From: Saccharothrix sp. S26
GTDB lineage: Bacteria; Actinomycetota; Actinomycetes; Mycobacteriales; Pseudonocardiaceae
Assembly: GCF_021390395.1 (NCBI RefSeq)
Contig: NZ_JAJUWT010000012.1
Coordinates: 245,380 to 309,379 of the forward strand
Direction: 5' to 3'
Length of the DNA: 64,000 bases
A program made the translations under genes and the position numbers. The notes under the pieces are model-generated. The model was not told the DNA's origin. It searched no databases and saw only the letters and a list, made by a program, of their open reading frames with translations. Of the stretch, positions 52,945 to 62,000 are shown one piece after another (positions within the stretch are counted from its first letter, which is position 1; every line of letters begins with the position of its first letter).

Positions 52945-54387
52945 TCAGTGGACGATCCGCGCGTCCGGTTCCTCGGCCTCGCTCGCGGGTGCCGCCGCGG
53001 GGCGCATCCGCGACGCGACGACCAGCGTGACCACGACGACCACGGCCATGGCGAGGAAGACATCGGAGTACGCGGCGCCCTCGTGCCCGTTGTAGAACGG
53101 GTTGACGGCGGTGGAACCGCTTTGCTCCCGCGCCGACACCAGGACGCCGAACACGGCCGGGCCGGTGCCCGCGCCCAGGAACTGGACGCCCTGCAGGATG
53201 CCGAGGCCGACACCGACCTGCTCGCCGGGCAGTTCGCCCGCCGCCGCACCGATCAGGGTCGTCATCACCAGGATGAAACCGATGCTGAGCCCGAGGATGC
53301 CGACACCGGCGGGTATCGGCGAGGAAACGCCGGTGAAGGTGGACAGGAACAGCGAGAACAGCCAGATGAGGGACAGCCCGGTGAGCACCAGCGGCCGCGC
53401 GCCGGCGCGGTCGGCGAGTCGGCCGATCAGCGGCGAGAGCGCAGCGACGGCGGCCCCGGCCGGGATCATCACCAACGCGCCTTCACCGGGGGCGAGGCCG
53501 TTCACCTCCACCACCAGCAGCGAGACGAACACCAGGCCGCCGAGGTTGACGGTCATGGCCAGGAACGCGACCAGGACACTGGTGCGGTAGACGCGGTTCT
53601 TGAACAGCGCGGGCGGGACGAACGGCTGGTCGACGCGGGCGGTGCGCCACCCGAACAGGACCAGCGCCACGACCGCGGCCAGCAGGCTGCCCCAGGCCGA
53701 CGGGGCGGGGAAGCCGGAGACCTGCGCCTGGGTCATGCCGAACAGGACGAGGCCCGCGCCGAGGCCGAGGAGGATGCCGCCGGGGACGTCGATCCGGCCG
53801 CCGCCCACCGGCGTGTCGTCCGGGAGCAAGCGCAGCGCGGCCGGGACCAGCACCAGCGAGATCACCAGCATGATCCAGAAGAGCGAGGGCCAGCCGAGCA
53901 GCTGACCGACCCCGCCGCCCACCGCCGGACCGGCCGCCGTGCCGATCCCCGCACCCGCGGAGACCACACCGATACCGACACCGCGCCTCTTGGTCGGCAG
54001 CAGGCGGGTGACGGCGATGATCGAGAGCACCGGGATGGCGGCGGCTCCGATGCCTGTGATGATCCGTCCCGCCACCAGCACGGACAGGCTCGGGGCAAGC
54101 GCGCAGACCAAGCTTCCGGCGGCGTAGACGAGCAGCGCGAAGACGAACAGGCGCCGCAGGCTCATCCGGTCGGAGACGCGCCCGTAGAGCGGGATGCCGA
54201 CCGAGAACACCAGCAGGAAGCCGGTGACCACCCACGCGAGTTCCGCCTCGGTGGCGTCGAACTCGGCCCCGATGGCCGGCAGCATCAGGTTGACCATGTC
54301 GCTGGCGGTGACCGTGACCAGGATCGCGGCCATCAGCAACGCCAGGCGCGCCCCGGCCCGCTCGGTCGTTGTCGACGGTGAAGTCAT
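52945..54387 (-). CDS. MFS multidrug exporter (DHA2, 14 TM)
   Basis: This 480-residue membrane protein has about 14 hydrophobic helices and the motif-A loop GIPLYGRVSDRMSLRRLF between helices 2 and 3, typical for DHA2 drug:H+ antiporters. ATG 54387 follows GAAGGACG. An Rrf2-type regulator gene lies 90 bp upstream on the same strand, and both promoters carry the same 21-bp motif, so expression is probably derepressed by a toxic compound. Confidence 0.92.
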   Translation of the reverse strand: MTSPSTTTERAGARLALLMAAILVTVTASDMVNLMLPAIGAEFDATEAELAWVVTGFLLVFSVGIPLYGRVSDRMSLRRLFVFALLVYAAGSLVCALAPSLSVLVAGRIITGIGAAAIPVLSIIAVTRLLPTKRRGVGIGVVSAGAGIGTAAGPAVGGGVGQLLGWPSLFWIMLVISLVLVPAALRLLPDDTPVGGGRIDVPGGILLGLGAGLVLFGMTQAQVSGFPAPSAWGSLLAAVVALVLFGWRTARVDQPFVPPALFKNRVYRTSVLVAFLAMTVNLGGLVFVSLLVVEVNGLAPGEGALVMIPAGAAVAALSPLIGRLADRAGARPLVLTGLSLIWLFSLFLSTFTGVSSPIPAGVGILGLSIGFILVMTTLIGAAAGELPGEQVGVGLGILQGVQFLGAGTGPAVFGVLVSAREQSGSTAVNPFYNGHEGAAYSDVFLAMAVVVVVTLVVASRMRPAAAPASEAEEPDARIVH

Positions 54388-54410
54388 GCGAGACGTCCTT
54401 CGCGTTTCTT

Positions 54411-54431
54411 ACTGCAATCACTATGGTTACA
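54411..54431. promoter_or_regulatory. Rrf2-type operator candidate before MFS gene
   Basis: ACTGCAATCACTATGGTTAC (plus one A) shares 14 of 21 positions with the block at 54976-54996, with both ends (ACTGCAA and GT-ACA) conserved. It lies 24 bp upstream of the MFS start. Confidence 0.62.
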
Positions 54432-54477
54432 TTTAGGGCAAAAAAGAAACGGAGGCCGAGCCTCCGCCGTCGACCGG

Positions 54478-54930
54478 CTAGTGCGCTCGCCGCGCCCGTT
54501 CCCGCTCGCTCGCCAGCACCTGGCGGACCAGGTCGGCGATCGTCGTCTGCCCGAGCCGCTGGGCCATGGCCCGCTCCGCGTCGCGGAACTCCACCTCGAG
54601 CAGGCGCTGCATGTTGCGCCCCACCTCGCACTCCGCGCTCGGCGGGTGCGGGTGAGAGGACAGCAGCGGCCCCTCTTCGAGCGCGGCGTAGGCGTCGTAG
54701 AGCGTGATCTCGCCGGCGGGACGCGCCAACGACCAGCCGCCGTTGCGACCCTCGGTGGACCAGACCAGGCCGGCGACCCGCAGGCTGCCCAGGATCCGCC
54801 GCACCAGGACCGGGTTGCTCCTGAGGCTGTCCGCAATCTCCGCCGACGTCAACGACTTGTCGTCCCAGCGCGCCAACATCGTGAGCGCGTGGATCGCGAC
54901 CGCGCTCTTGCTGCTGACCGCCACCGCCAC
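54478..54930 (-). CDS. Rrf2-family transcriptional regulator
   Basis: The 150-residue regulator has an N-terminal winged helix (SSKSAVAIHALTMLARW..., SAEIADSLRSNPVLVRRILGSLRVAGLV, wing TEGRNGGWSLARPAGEITL) and a helical C-terminus with a single Cys (ECEVGRNMQ). The three-Cys cluster of iron-sulfur Rrf2 proteins (IscR, NsrR) is absent, so it probably senses a ligand or thiol oxidation at one Cys. It likely represses itself and the MFS gene downstream. Confidence 0.92.
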   Translation of the reverse strand: MAVAVSSKSAVAIHALTMLARWDDKSLTSAEIADSLRSNPVLVRRILGSLRVAGLVWSTEGRNGGWSLARPAGEITLYDAYAALEEGPLLSSHPHPPSAECEVGRNMQRLLEVEFRDAERAMAQRLGQTTIADLVRQVLASERERARRAH

Positions 54931-54975
54931 ACCCCGCCTCGACCGGAAACGCCCGACCGAAACGCCTCCGGTCGA

Positions 54976-54996
54976 ACTGCAACGAGATTAGTAACA
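54976..54996. promoter_or_regulatory. Rrf2-type operator candidate before the Rrf2 gene
   Basis: ACTGCAACGAGATTAGTAAC (plus A) is the partner of the motif at 54411-54431. It lies 46 bp upstream of the Rrf2 start. Confidence 0.6.
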
Positions 54997-55272
54997 GTTC
55001 TCCGGAGGTGTCAATCCCGGCCACCCGGTCGTGGCACCGGGTAGCCCAGGGGACTCGGCCCAACCGATTGAGGCCGACATCGCCTCAAGTCGCCCGCGCC
55101 CCGGAGGACTTGTGGTGCAAGGGCAGGCCGAGCCAGCGGACGGCGTCGTCCAATCCCTCCGCGGCCAGGCTCACGTCGTCGTTCAAGCCCGGAACCCTCG
55201 GTTCGGACTTCACCCGCAGCGGCACGCTAGAGTCGGTCGTCCTCACGACTCGCCATGAAAAGGACGACAACG

Positions 55273-56010
55273 GTGACCAACACTGTGCGGGTCACGGGGG
55301 TGTCGCACCGTTACGGCAACGCGACCGCACTGCACGAGGTGCACATCGAATTCCCCATCGGCGTGACCGCCGTCCTCGGCCCCAACGGCGCGGGGAAGAG
55401 CACGCTGCTCGGCCTGCTCTCGACGGCGTTGAGGCCGCAGTCCGGTTCCGTGACCGTCAACGGTGTGGACAGCGCCCGGAACCGGAAGGCATACCGGCGC
55501 AATCTCGGTTTCCTGCCGCAGGGTTTCACCCTGCCCGGCAACCTGACCGTGGCGGAGTTCCTGGCGCTGACCGCGTGGCAGCGGCTCGTGCCGCGCGGGG
55601 AGCGGCGAGCAGCGGTGGACGCGGCGCTGCGGGCCGTCGACCTCACCCATCAAAGGGACGCGAAGATTTCACAACTGTCGGGTGGGATGCATCGTCGGGT
55701 GGGGATCGCGCAAGCGATCGTGAACCGCCCCGGTGTGCTGCTGCTCGACGAACCGACCGTCGGTCTGGACCCGAGGCAGCGTCGCGGATTGCGCGACTTG
55801 GTGTCGGAGTTGGGTGTGGGGCGGACGGTCGTCCTGAGCACGCACCTGACCGAGGACGTGGCCGCCACCTCCGATCGCGTGGTGGTGCTGGATGAGGGGA
55901 CGATCCGGTTCGACGGCACCGTCGACGAATTGACCGGTGGCCGGAACAAGACCGCGTCGGAGATCGACGCGGCCTACGAGCTGCTGGTCACGACGGGGGA
56001 CGATCGGTGA
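55273..56010 (+). CDS. ABC transporter ATP-binding protein
   Basis: This 245-residue ATPase has Walker A GPNGAGKST, Q-loop LPQGFTLPG, signature LSGGMHRR, Walker B GVLLLDEPTVGLD and the H-loop STHLTEDV. GTG 55273 is chosen because AAAAGGA (55257-55263) precedes it by 9 nt; ATG 55255 would overlap that site. It is first in a three-gene operon with two membrane proteins whose starts overlap preceding stops. The family is the drug- or peptide-exporting ABC-2 type. Confidence 0.93.
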   Translation: MTNTVRVTGVSHRYGNATALHEVHIEFPIGVTAVLGPNGAGKSTLLGLLSTALRPQSGSVTVNGVDSARNRKAYRRNLGFLPQGFTLPGNLTVAEFLALTAWQRLVPRGERRAAVDAALRAVDLTHQRDAKISQLSGGMHRRVGIAQAIVNRPGVLLLDEPTVGLDPRQRRGLRDLVSELGVGRTVVLSTHLTEDVAATSDRVVVLDEGTIRFDGTVDELTGGRNKTASEIDAAYELLVTTGDDR

Positions 56011-57257
56011 CACCGCTGCTGATCGTCCTGCGGCGCGGCAGCGCGCCCGTCGCGGTCCCGGTGATGATCGCGCTCGGTGTCTTCGCGGGTACTCGTGGCA
56101 TCGGCTGGTCCACAGACTGGGGGTGGGCCTCGGGACAGTTGCAGCAGCACGGCGTGCTGCTCGTCCCGTTGACCGCGGCGATCGCGGCCTGGGACGCCTC
56201 CCGCGACCGGCGCACGACCTCGTCTCTGCTCACCCGGACCTACCCCCGTCCGTCCCTGCCGTGGCGGCTGGTCAACTGCGTCGGCGCGCTGCTGGCCGGT
56301 CTCGCGGGCTGGACGACCACGTTCGCCGTCATGGCTGCCGGCGTCCAAGGTTTCCCTTACTGGTCTGTCGTGTTGTTGGGGCCGTTGTGCGTCATCGCCG
56401 CGGCCTTGGTCGGTGCCGCCGCGGGCTGTCATCTTCCTCGCTACCTCGCGGCTCCCGTCGTAGCCGTCGTGGTGTGGAGCGGTTTGGCGTTCGGGTCCAG
56501 CAGCACCGATCCGTTGACGGCCCGTCTCAGCGCGGTCAACCGGCAGTGCTGTGAGGCGGCGGCGCAACCCGTCCAGGTCACCGTGGTCGGGCAGTGGTTG
56601 TGGATCGCCGCGTTGGCGGTCGCGGCGGTGGCCGTCCTGGCGCTGCCGAAGGTGGTGCACGGCGCGCCGCTGCTGGTGCTCGCCGTCGCGGTCGGCGTTG
56701 TCGGGGTGTCACTCATCCGCAGTACCAGTGGGCAGTTGACCGAGCCGCGCCAGGCGACCGCCGAAGCATGCGGAACGCGGGACGGCGTGACGGTGTGCAT
56801 GTGGCCGGAACACGCCGCCGGCGTGGACGTCTGGCTCGGTGCCGTCACCCGGTACCGGTCCCTGTTCGCCGACCTCGGTCCGGCACCGGAGCTGTACCTG
56901 GAGTGGGGGTTGCGACCGGGTTCGGAAGCCGAGCGCGTCGGACCGCCCCGGCCGGGGGTGACCGAGACGGACCTGGTGATGTCCCTCGCCCAGGGTCTCG
57001 TCCCGCAGCCTCCCTCCTGTGCGGTGGTCGAAGGGGGATCCAGGCCCTACCCGGCGGCGGAGGCGAACGTCCTGCTCACCGCCTGGCTCACCCACCGCGT
57101 CCGACCCGACGTCCCCGCGACGGCCCTGGTGCCACCAACCGAGGCCGCACGGTTCACCCGGCTCACCAGCAGCGGCGTCGAACAGCAGCGCTCGTGGTAC
57201 GCCGCACTCGTGCTGGCGCACGGCGACTGCGCCACTCCCCCGCCGGCACTGCCGTGA
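56007..57257 (+). CDS. ABC transporter membrane subunit with extracytoplasmic domain
   Basis: The 416-residue protein has six to seven hydrophobic helices in the first 240 residues (ABC-2 permease-like). A soluble C-terminal domain of about 170 residues with paired Cys (ACGTRDGVTVCMWPEH) follows and is probably outside the cell. GTG 56007 overlaps the ATPase stop by 4 bp. No close family was recognised. The external domain may bind the transported or sensed substance. Confidence 0.8.
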   Translation: MTPLLIVLRRGSAPVAVPVMIALGVFAGTRGIGWSTDWGWASGQLQQHGVLLVPLTAAIAAWDASRDRRTTSSLLTRTYPRPSLPWRLVNCVGALLAGLAGWTTTFAVMAAGVQGFPYWSVVLLGPLCVIAAALVGAAAGCHLPRYLAAPVVAVVVWSGLAFGSSSTDPLTARLSAVNRQCCEAAAQPVQVTVVGQWLWIAALAVAAVAVLALPKVVHGAPLLVLAVAVGVVGVSLIRSTSGQLTEPRQATAEACGTRDGVTVCMWPEHAAGVDVWLGAVTRYRSLFADLGPAPELYLEWGLRPGSEAERVGPPRPGVTETDLVMSLAQGLVPQPPSCAVVEGGSRPYPAAEANVLLTAWLTHRVRPDVPATALVPPTEAARFTRLTSSGVEQQRSWYAALVLAHGDCATPPPALP

Positions 57258-57862
57258 CGATCATCTGGCTGTGGTTGCGCGCGCACCGCTGGCCCACCCT
57301 GGCCCTCACGTCGGGCCTGGTCGCGGTGATCGGTCTGGTCGTCGGAGGCCGGTACGTGCCGATCCCGTCGCTGGGCGAGGTCCGCAGGCTCGACGTGCCG
57401 CTGTCCCAACTGCTGCCCCTGGTCCTGGCCTGCGCGATCGGTTTGCACACGAAGGCCCCGACGTCCCTGTTCCACGTCATCCCACGCTCACCCGTCGCAC
57501 AACGGGCAGAACTGATCACCGCGATCCTGGCCACGGCGGTGGCGGCATGCCTGCTGATCCCGAACAGCCCGGTCGCGCTGCGCAACCTCGCCGGATTGGC
57601 CGGACTGGCGCTCGTGACCGCCTCGGTCGCGGGAGCGACCCGCAGCTGGACGCTGCCGCTGTTCTACCTGATGTGCTGCCTGCTGTTCGGCACACGCCCG
57701 CGGCACACCGCCGAGGGAGGCGCCGGCGCACAGTGGTGGGCCTTCGCGATCGCCGACGCCGATGAACGCAGGGCAACCGCAGTGGCACTGGTGCTCTGCG
57801 CCGCCGGTGTGCTGCTGTTCGTTCTCCGAGGCCCTCGCAACGAGGTGACTGCTCAGGAATAG
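57254..57862 (+). CDS. ABC transporter-associated membrane protein
   Basis: This 202-residue protein has about six membrane helices and no soluble domain. GTG 57254 overlaps the stop of the preceding subunit by 4 bp, so translation is coupled. It is probably the second permease half of the transporter. The substrate is unknown. Confidence 0.8.
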   Translation: MTIIWLWLRAHRWPTLALTSGLVAVIGLVVGGRYVPIPSLGEVRRLDVPLSQLLPLVLACAIGLHTKAPTSLFHVIPRSPVAQRAELITAILATAVAACLLIPNSPVALRNLAGLAGLALVTASVAGATRSWTLPLFYLMCCLLFGTRPRHTAEGGAGAQWWAFAIADADERRATAVALVLCAAGVLLFVLRGPRNEVTAQE

Positions 57863-58152
57863 CCCTTGCTGCGGGCTGCTGCGGTGGCTGAGGCCGCCGG
57901 CGTTGGCGGTGTTCGTGGTCGGGGCGCATTTCGACCTGCTCGCCTGGTGACACGGTCGATGGCCAGCAGGACCGTGTTCGGTCGAACGACGCCGGAGAAG
58001 ATGTCCGAGGTTCCGCCGGTGACCGGGGAGTTCTCCGCGCAGGTGTTGCGCGGGCCCGCCGGCCACGCTCGTCACGGGCTAGGAGGAGGACCGGGCCGCG
58101 GTCCTCCTCAGGCGGCACCACGGCGTCGGTGATGCGGTCACCATCGTCGCGG
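57863..58152. other. Gap between ABC operon and GMC remnant
   Basis: These 290 bp carry no convincing frame and no clear hairpin. Some of it may be further decayed sequence of the GMC oxidoreductase gene that becomes recognisable from about 58200. Confidence 0.4.
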
Positions 58153-58439
58153 TCATGAACAGACTGCTTCACTACGTCGCACCGGCACGCATCCCCAGCC
58201 GGGCGCCTGGATGAGAGCGGAACGGCCGTCGAGCGCCTGGTGTTCCTCTGCGACCGGCTGATCCTCGCGGCCGGGGTCCGCACACCGCGGCTGTTGGTCG
58301 CCGCACGCGAGACCGGCGCACGGCTGCACGAGTCCGTCGGGAAGGGCTGGGGCTCCAACCGGGATCACCTGGCCATGATCAGGACGTCCTCGATGCCGAT
58401 CGACGCGCCACAGGGCGGGCCCCGGCGGTCGGGACTTCG

Positions 58440-59731
58440 CCCCGGATGTTGGACACGGGGTTATGCGGCGTGGGTCAGCGTAGCCGGTGTCGGTAGCAGG
58501 CTGTTCTCGTAGTCGATCGGGGACATGTGGCCGAGGTGGGAGTGGCGCCGTCGGGTGTTGTAGCGGTGTGCCCAGCCGAACACCGCCAGGCGTGCTCCCC
58601 TTGCGCTGCCGCAACTCAGGGCGGCTTGCAGCGTCTTGCGTTTGAAGGAGGCGTTAAGGCTTTCGGCGGCGGCGTTGTCCGCGGAGCTACCGACCGCGCC
58701 CATGGACCGGGTGACCCCGGCGGCGCGGCAGGCGTCGGCGAAAGCCCAAGCGCCGTATTGGGCTCCGTGGTCGCTGTGGAAGATCGCCCCGGCCAGGCTG
58801 CCCCGTGTGCGTTCGGCCGCGTGCAGGGCGTCGAGGACGAGGTCGGTGCGCATGTGGTCGGCCACGGCCCAGCCGACCAGGCGGCGCGAGCACAGGCCCA
58901 TCACGGTCGCGAGGTAGAGGAAGGTGCCGTCGGCGATCGGCAGGTAGGTGATGTCGCCGACGTAGCGGGTGTTGGGCACCTGGGCGGTGAAGTCGCGTCC
59001 GAGCAGGTCGGCGGCCTTGACCGTCGTCGGGTCGGCCGTGGTGGTGCGGTGCCGGCGGCGCAGCCGCAGCCCGGCCAGGCCGACCTCGCGCATGACCCGG
59101 GCGACGCGCTTGTGATTGACCACCTGCCCCGTGTCGTGCAGTTCGGCGGTGATCCGCGGGACGCCGTAGGTGCCCGCCGACTCGAGGTGGATGGTGCGGA
59201 TTCGGGCGGCCAGGTTTGCGTCGTCCGCAGCGCGGACCGCCCGGTCCGACGCGGTGGCCTTCCAGTGGTAGTAGCTGGACCGGGCGAGGCCGATGACCTG
59301 GCACAACCGCTCCACGCCATGGTGGCGCCGATGATCGTCGACGAACTGGAAGCGGTTCGCCAGCGCGTCTCGCCCGCGAAATACCGGGCCGCCTTGCGCA
59401 GGATGTCACGTTCCTCTTCCAGCTCGCGGACCCGCCTGCGTAGTACGGCGTTCTCGTCCTCCGGCGAGACCGGCACCGAGGCGCTTGCGGCGGTGGCGGC
59501 GGGTGCCCCGGCGCGCTGTGCGTCGTCGAGGCGGATCCAGTTGCGCAGCGTCTGGTGGTTGACGCCCAGGTCCTGGGCCACCGACTTGATCGTCGCACCG
59601 GGTCGGCACCGGTAGAGCGCGACCGCCTCGGCCCGGAACTCCAGCGGGTAGTGCTTCATCACCATCTGAACGGGACTCCTGTCCACCCGAACCATCAAGG
59701 TCCAAGTGTGTCTGGTGTCCAACATCCGGGG
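58440..59731 (-). mobile_element. IS3-family insertion sequence, about 1.29 kb
   Basis: Imperfect ends share the 17-bp inverted repeat CCCCGGATGTTGGACAC (58440-58456, complement at 59715-59731), of which TGTTGGACAC may be the true tip. No clear target duplication was found, so the exact ends are uncertain. It carries a two-frame transposase and splits the GMC oxidoreductase remnant. Confidence 0.87.
58461..59665 (-). CDS. IS3-family transposase OrfAB
   Basis: OrfA starts at 59665 or 59659 (MKHYPLEFRAEAVALYRCRPGATIKSVAQDLGVNHQTLRNWI) with a leucine-zipper-like DENAVLRRRVRELEEERDILRKAARYFAGETRW. A frameshift near 59360 joins it to OrfB (NRFQFVDDHRRHHGVERLCQVIGLARSSYYHWKA). OrfB is an integrase-type DDE domain: Asp in YVGDITYLP, Asp in FHSDHGAQY, Glu in NAAAESLNASFKRK. 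All catalytic residues are present. Confidence 0.9.
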
Positions 59732-60090
59732 TCAAGTTCCGTCTCGTGCGCGAGTCCGACGGCACGGCCACCGTGATGCACTCCCCCATGCCTTTCTCGG
59801 TGGGTTCAGGGTTCCTGGTGTGCCTCGGCATGGGCATGTCCGACCACTTCGGACAATGGACGATGACGGCGGACGGCAGGACCGAGCTGGGCTGGAAGGC
59901 CGACTACGACGCGACGTCCAGGCAGGCGGTGAACGGTCTCGTCCGCCACGTCGCGCGGTACATGCCCGGTGGCACCCGACCGGCCGAGCCGCCCGATCGT
60001 CGCGCATCCCGTCGGCGGCGTCGTGCTGGGCAAGAGCACCGACTTCACCGGCACGTCGTGGTCAGTTGGCGCGGTGTCCCCGCACCCGGT

Positions 60091-60663
60091 TCACCGACGG
60101 GGAGGGGTTGCCGTCGCGAGGCCGGCGACCACCATGCGGATCAGCATGTCGTAGGTCTCGTCCAGCTTCTCGGACCGTTGGAACGCCCGTTCCGCTTCCA
60201 GCACCGCGAAGCCGTGCACGGCCGCGCGCAGGCAGCGGACCGCGTGGATGACCGAGGTGTCGTCCAGGTCGTAGGCGCGCAGGGTGGCCAGCATGATGCC
60301 GATCAGCCTCTCCCCCGCCTCCGCGACCCGCGGTTCGGGCGCTTGGCCCAGCGCCGCGTAGCGGTGCGGGTGCGCCAGCACGTAGTCGCGCCAGGCCGTC
60401 ATGAGCGCGCGGACCGCCTCGTCGGCGGAGCGGCCCAGCACGGCGCTCCCGATCCGCTCCGACAGCTCGTCCATGATCCGCGCGGACATGAGGGCGCGCA
60501 GCTCGGCCAGGTTGCGGACGTGCTTGTAGAGCGACGGCGTCGCCACGCCCGCCCGGGAGGCCACCGCCGCCAGGGTCAGGGCGCCGACTCCCTCCTCGTC
60601 CACCAGGCGCAACGCCACGTCGACGACCGCGGCGGCGGAGAGCGCGGCCCTAGCCACGGGCAC
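60091..60663 (-). CDS. TetR-family regulator
   Basis: This 190-residue regulator has a TetR N-terminal helix-turn-helix (ALRLVDEEGVGALTLAAVASRAGVATPSLYKHVRNLAELRALM) and a C-terminal ligand domain of the WHG type (YRHPHRYAAL-like AHPHRYAALGQAPEPR). GTG 60663 overlaps the end of the hydrolase gene by 14 bp, so the two are co-translated. It probably represses the operon through the palindrome at 61515. Confidence 0.9.
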   Translation of the reverse strand: MPVARAALSAAAVVDVALRLVDEEGVGALTLAAVASRAGVATPSLYKHVRNLAELRALMSARIMDELSERIGSAVLGRSADEAVRALMTAWRDYVLAHPHRYAALGQAPEPRVAEAGERLIGIMLATLRAYDLDDTSVIHAVRCLRAAVHGFAVLEAERAFQRSEKLDETYDMLIRMVVAGLATATPPRR

Positions 60664-61486
60664 CCGCCCCGAGGAACGCCAGCACCGCCGCGGTGACCTC
60701 GGCCGGGAACTGCACGTGCGGGTAGTGACCCGCGCCCTCGACCACCTCCACCCGGCCCAGGCCCGCCGGCATGGCGGCCACGACACCCTCACCCTCGGCG
60801 CGGGGGTCGACCCAGTCGGGGTCCAGCGACCCCTCGACCACCAGCGCGGGGCAGCGGAGGTCGCCGAGCACGGCACCCGCGTCCGCGGGCGCGGACATCC
60901 CCATCCGACCCAGCACCGCCATCCGGCCGGGTCGGCGCAGGTCGGCCTCGATCGCGGCGACCTGCTCGGCGAAGCGCTCGGGCTTGGCGCCGGGGTAGGC
61001 GTGGTCGAGGTAGCGCAGCCAGAGCCCGACGCTGCGGAACATCCCCGCGCCCAGCAGCAGTGCCATGCCCTTGCGGTAGCGGGCGTTGCCGAACAGGCCG
61101 CCGAAGTCGATCTTCTGGACCCGGGTGAACGGGCTGATCTGCACGATCGCGGTGACCAGCTCGGGCGCGCGGGCGGCCGCGATGGCGACGGAACCGCCGG
61201 CGAACGAGTGGCCCACGAGCACGGCCGGACCGCCCAGGTGCCGGACCACGGCGAGCAGGTCCTCCGCCGAGTCGGTGCGGGTGTAGGAGGCCCAGTCGGC
61301 GCTGGACTCGCCGTGACCGCGCTGGTCGACGGAGGCGACCCGGTACCCGGCCTCGGCGAGCATGGCGGCCATGTCGCGGTAGGCGGCGCGGTTGTTGCCC
61401 ATGCCGTGGGCCAGCACGATCAGCGGCCCCTCGCCGGTCACGTCGTAGGCGAGTCGTCCGCCGTCCAGCTCCAGGAACTCGGTCAT
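60650..61486 (-). CDS. Alpha/beta-hydrolase
   Basis: This 278-residue serine hydrolase shows HGMGNNRAAYRDM (oxyanion hole), the nucleophile elbow VGHSFAGGS, an Asp in LVVEGSLDPDWVDP and the His in GAGHYPHVQ. ATG 61486 (MTEFLELDGGRLAYD) fits the family start. It is the first gene of an operon with TetR. The class includes esterases, haloperoxidase-like enzymes and lactonases; the substrate is unknown. Confidence 0.9.
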   Translation of the reverse strand: MTEFLELDGGRLAYDVTGEGPLIVLAHGMGNNRAAYRDMAAMLAEAGYRVASVDQRGHGESSADWASYTRTDSAEDLLAVVRHLGGPAVLVGHSFAGGSVAIAAARAPELVTAIVQISPFTRVQKIDFGGLFGNARYRKGMALLLGAGMFRSVGLWLRYLDHAYPGAKPERFAEQVAAIEADLRRPGRMAVLGRMGMSAPADAGAVLGDLRCPALVVEGSLDPDWVDPRAEGEGVVAAMPAGLGRVEVVEGAGHYPHVQFPAEVTAAVLAFLGAGARG

Positions 61487-61514
61487 GTCCAGCACCCCAT
61501 CCGGTTAACGTCTG

Positions 61515-61528
61515 TAGCTCAAAAGCTA
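61515..61528. promoter_or_regulatory. TetR operator candidate
   Basis: TAGCT-CAAA-AGCTA is a 14-bp palindrome, flanked by GTTAACG and CGTTAGC as outer arms. It lies 29 bp before the hydrolase start, in an AT-richer promoter region. Confidence 0.6.
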
Positions 61529-61577
61529 ATGCCGTTAGCCTCGGGTGTCAACCCCGCTCGGTGCGCGTGCCGTGGCG

Positions 61578-62000
61578 TCACACCATGGCGTCGGGCGCGA
61601 AGTAGTCGCGCAACAGCACGATCTCGCCGTCGCGCAGGCGGAAGATCTGCACCAGCGACAGGGCGACGCTCCGGCCCGCCACGTCGAACACCGGGTCGAC
61701 CTCGGCGATGAACACGTCCGGGTCGTCGGTCCGGTGCAGCACGTACCGGGACTTGGCCACGTCGACCGCACCCTCGGTGGCCGGGCCCCGCGCCCCCGCC
61801 GGCCGGCGGTAGTAAGCCGCCATCCCGGTGCGGATGGCCTCCCGGCCCACCATCCGCCTGGGGTGGACGTGGCCCTCGGGGAGCAACGGCGACTCCAGCA
61901 CGCCGTCCTCGGCGAAGAGGGCGGCGAGCGCGTCGGCGTCCCGGCCCAGCGCACTGGCCCGGAGGTAGCGTCCGTAGACCTCCTGCGGGTCGATCGTCAT
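61578..62000 (-). CDS. SnoaL-like/NTF2-fold protein
   Basis: This 140-residue protein (MTIDPQEVYGRYLRASALGRDADALAALFAEDGVLESPL, REAIRTGMAAYYRR, VQIFRLRDGEIVLLRDYFAPDAM) is a SnoaL-like polyketide cyclase-type fold protein. ATG 62000 has GGAGGC 3-4 nt upstream. It stands upstream of the hydrolase-TetR operon in the same direction but behind the TetR operator, so co-regulation is not evident. Function unknown. Confidence 0.87.
   Translation of the reverse strand: MTIDPQEVYGRYLRASALGRDADALAALFAEDGVLESPLLPEGHVHPRRMVGREAIRTGMAAYYRRPAGARGPATEGAVDVAKSRYVLHRTDDPDVFIAEVDPVFDVAGRSVALSLVQIFRLRDGEIVLLRDYFAPDAMV

Larger units (their letters stand above)
58153..60090 (+). pseudogene. GMC (cholesterol oxidase-like) oxidoreductase remnant split by IS3 element
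   Basis: Before the IS3 element the plus strand encodes LDESGTAVERLVFLCDRLILAAGVRTPRLLVAARETG and VGKGWGSNRDHLAM, the 'AAG-LGT-LL-RAR-TG...VG-GWG-NG' section of cholesterol oxidase-type GMC enzymes. After it (from about 59735) come FRLVRESDGTATVMHSPMPF, GQWTMTADGRTELGWKADYD and, in a shifted frame, IVAHPVGGVVLGKSTDF, the C-terminal 'HPLGG-LG-ATD' motif. The FAD-binding N-terminus and the extreme C-terminus are missing. Confidence 0.8.
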
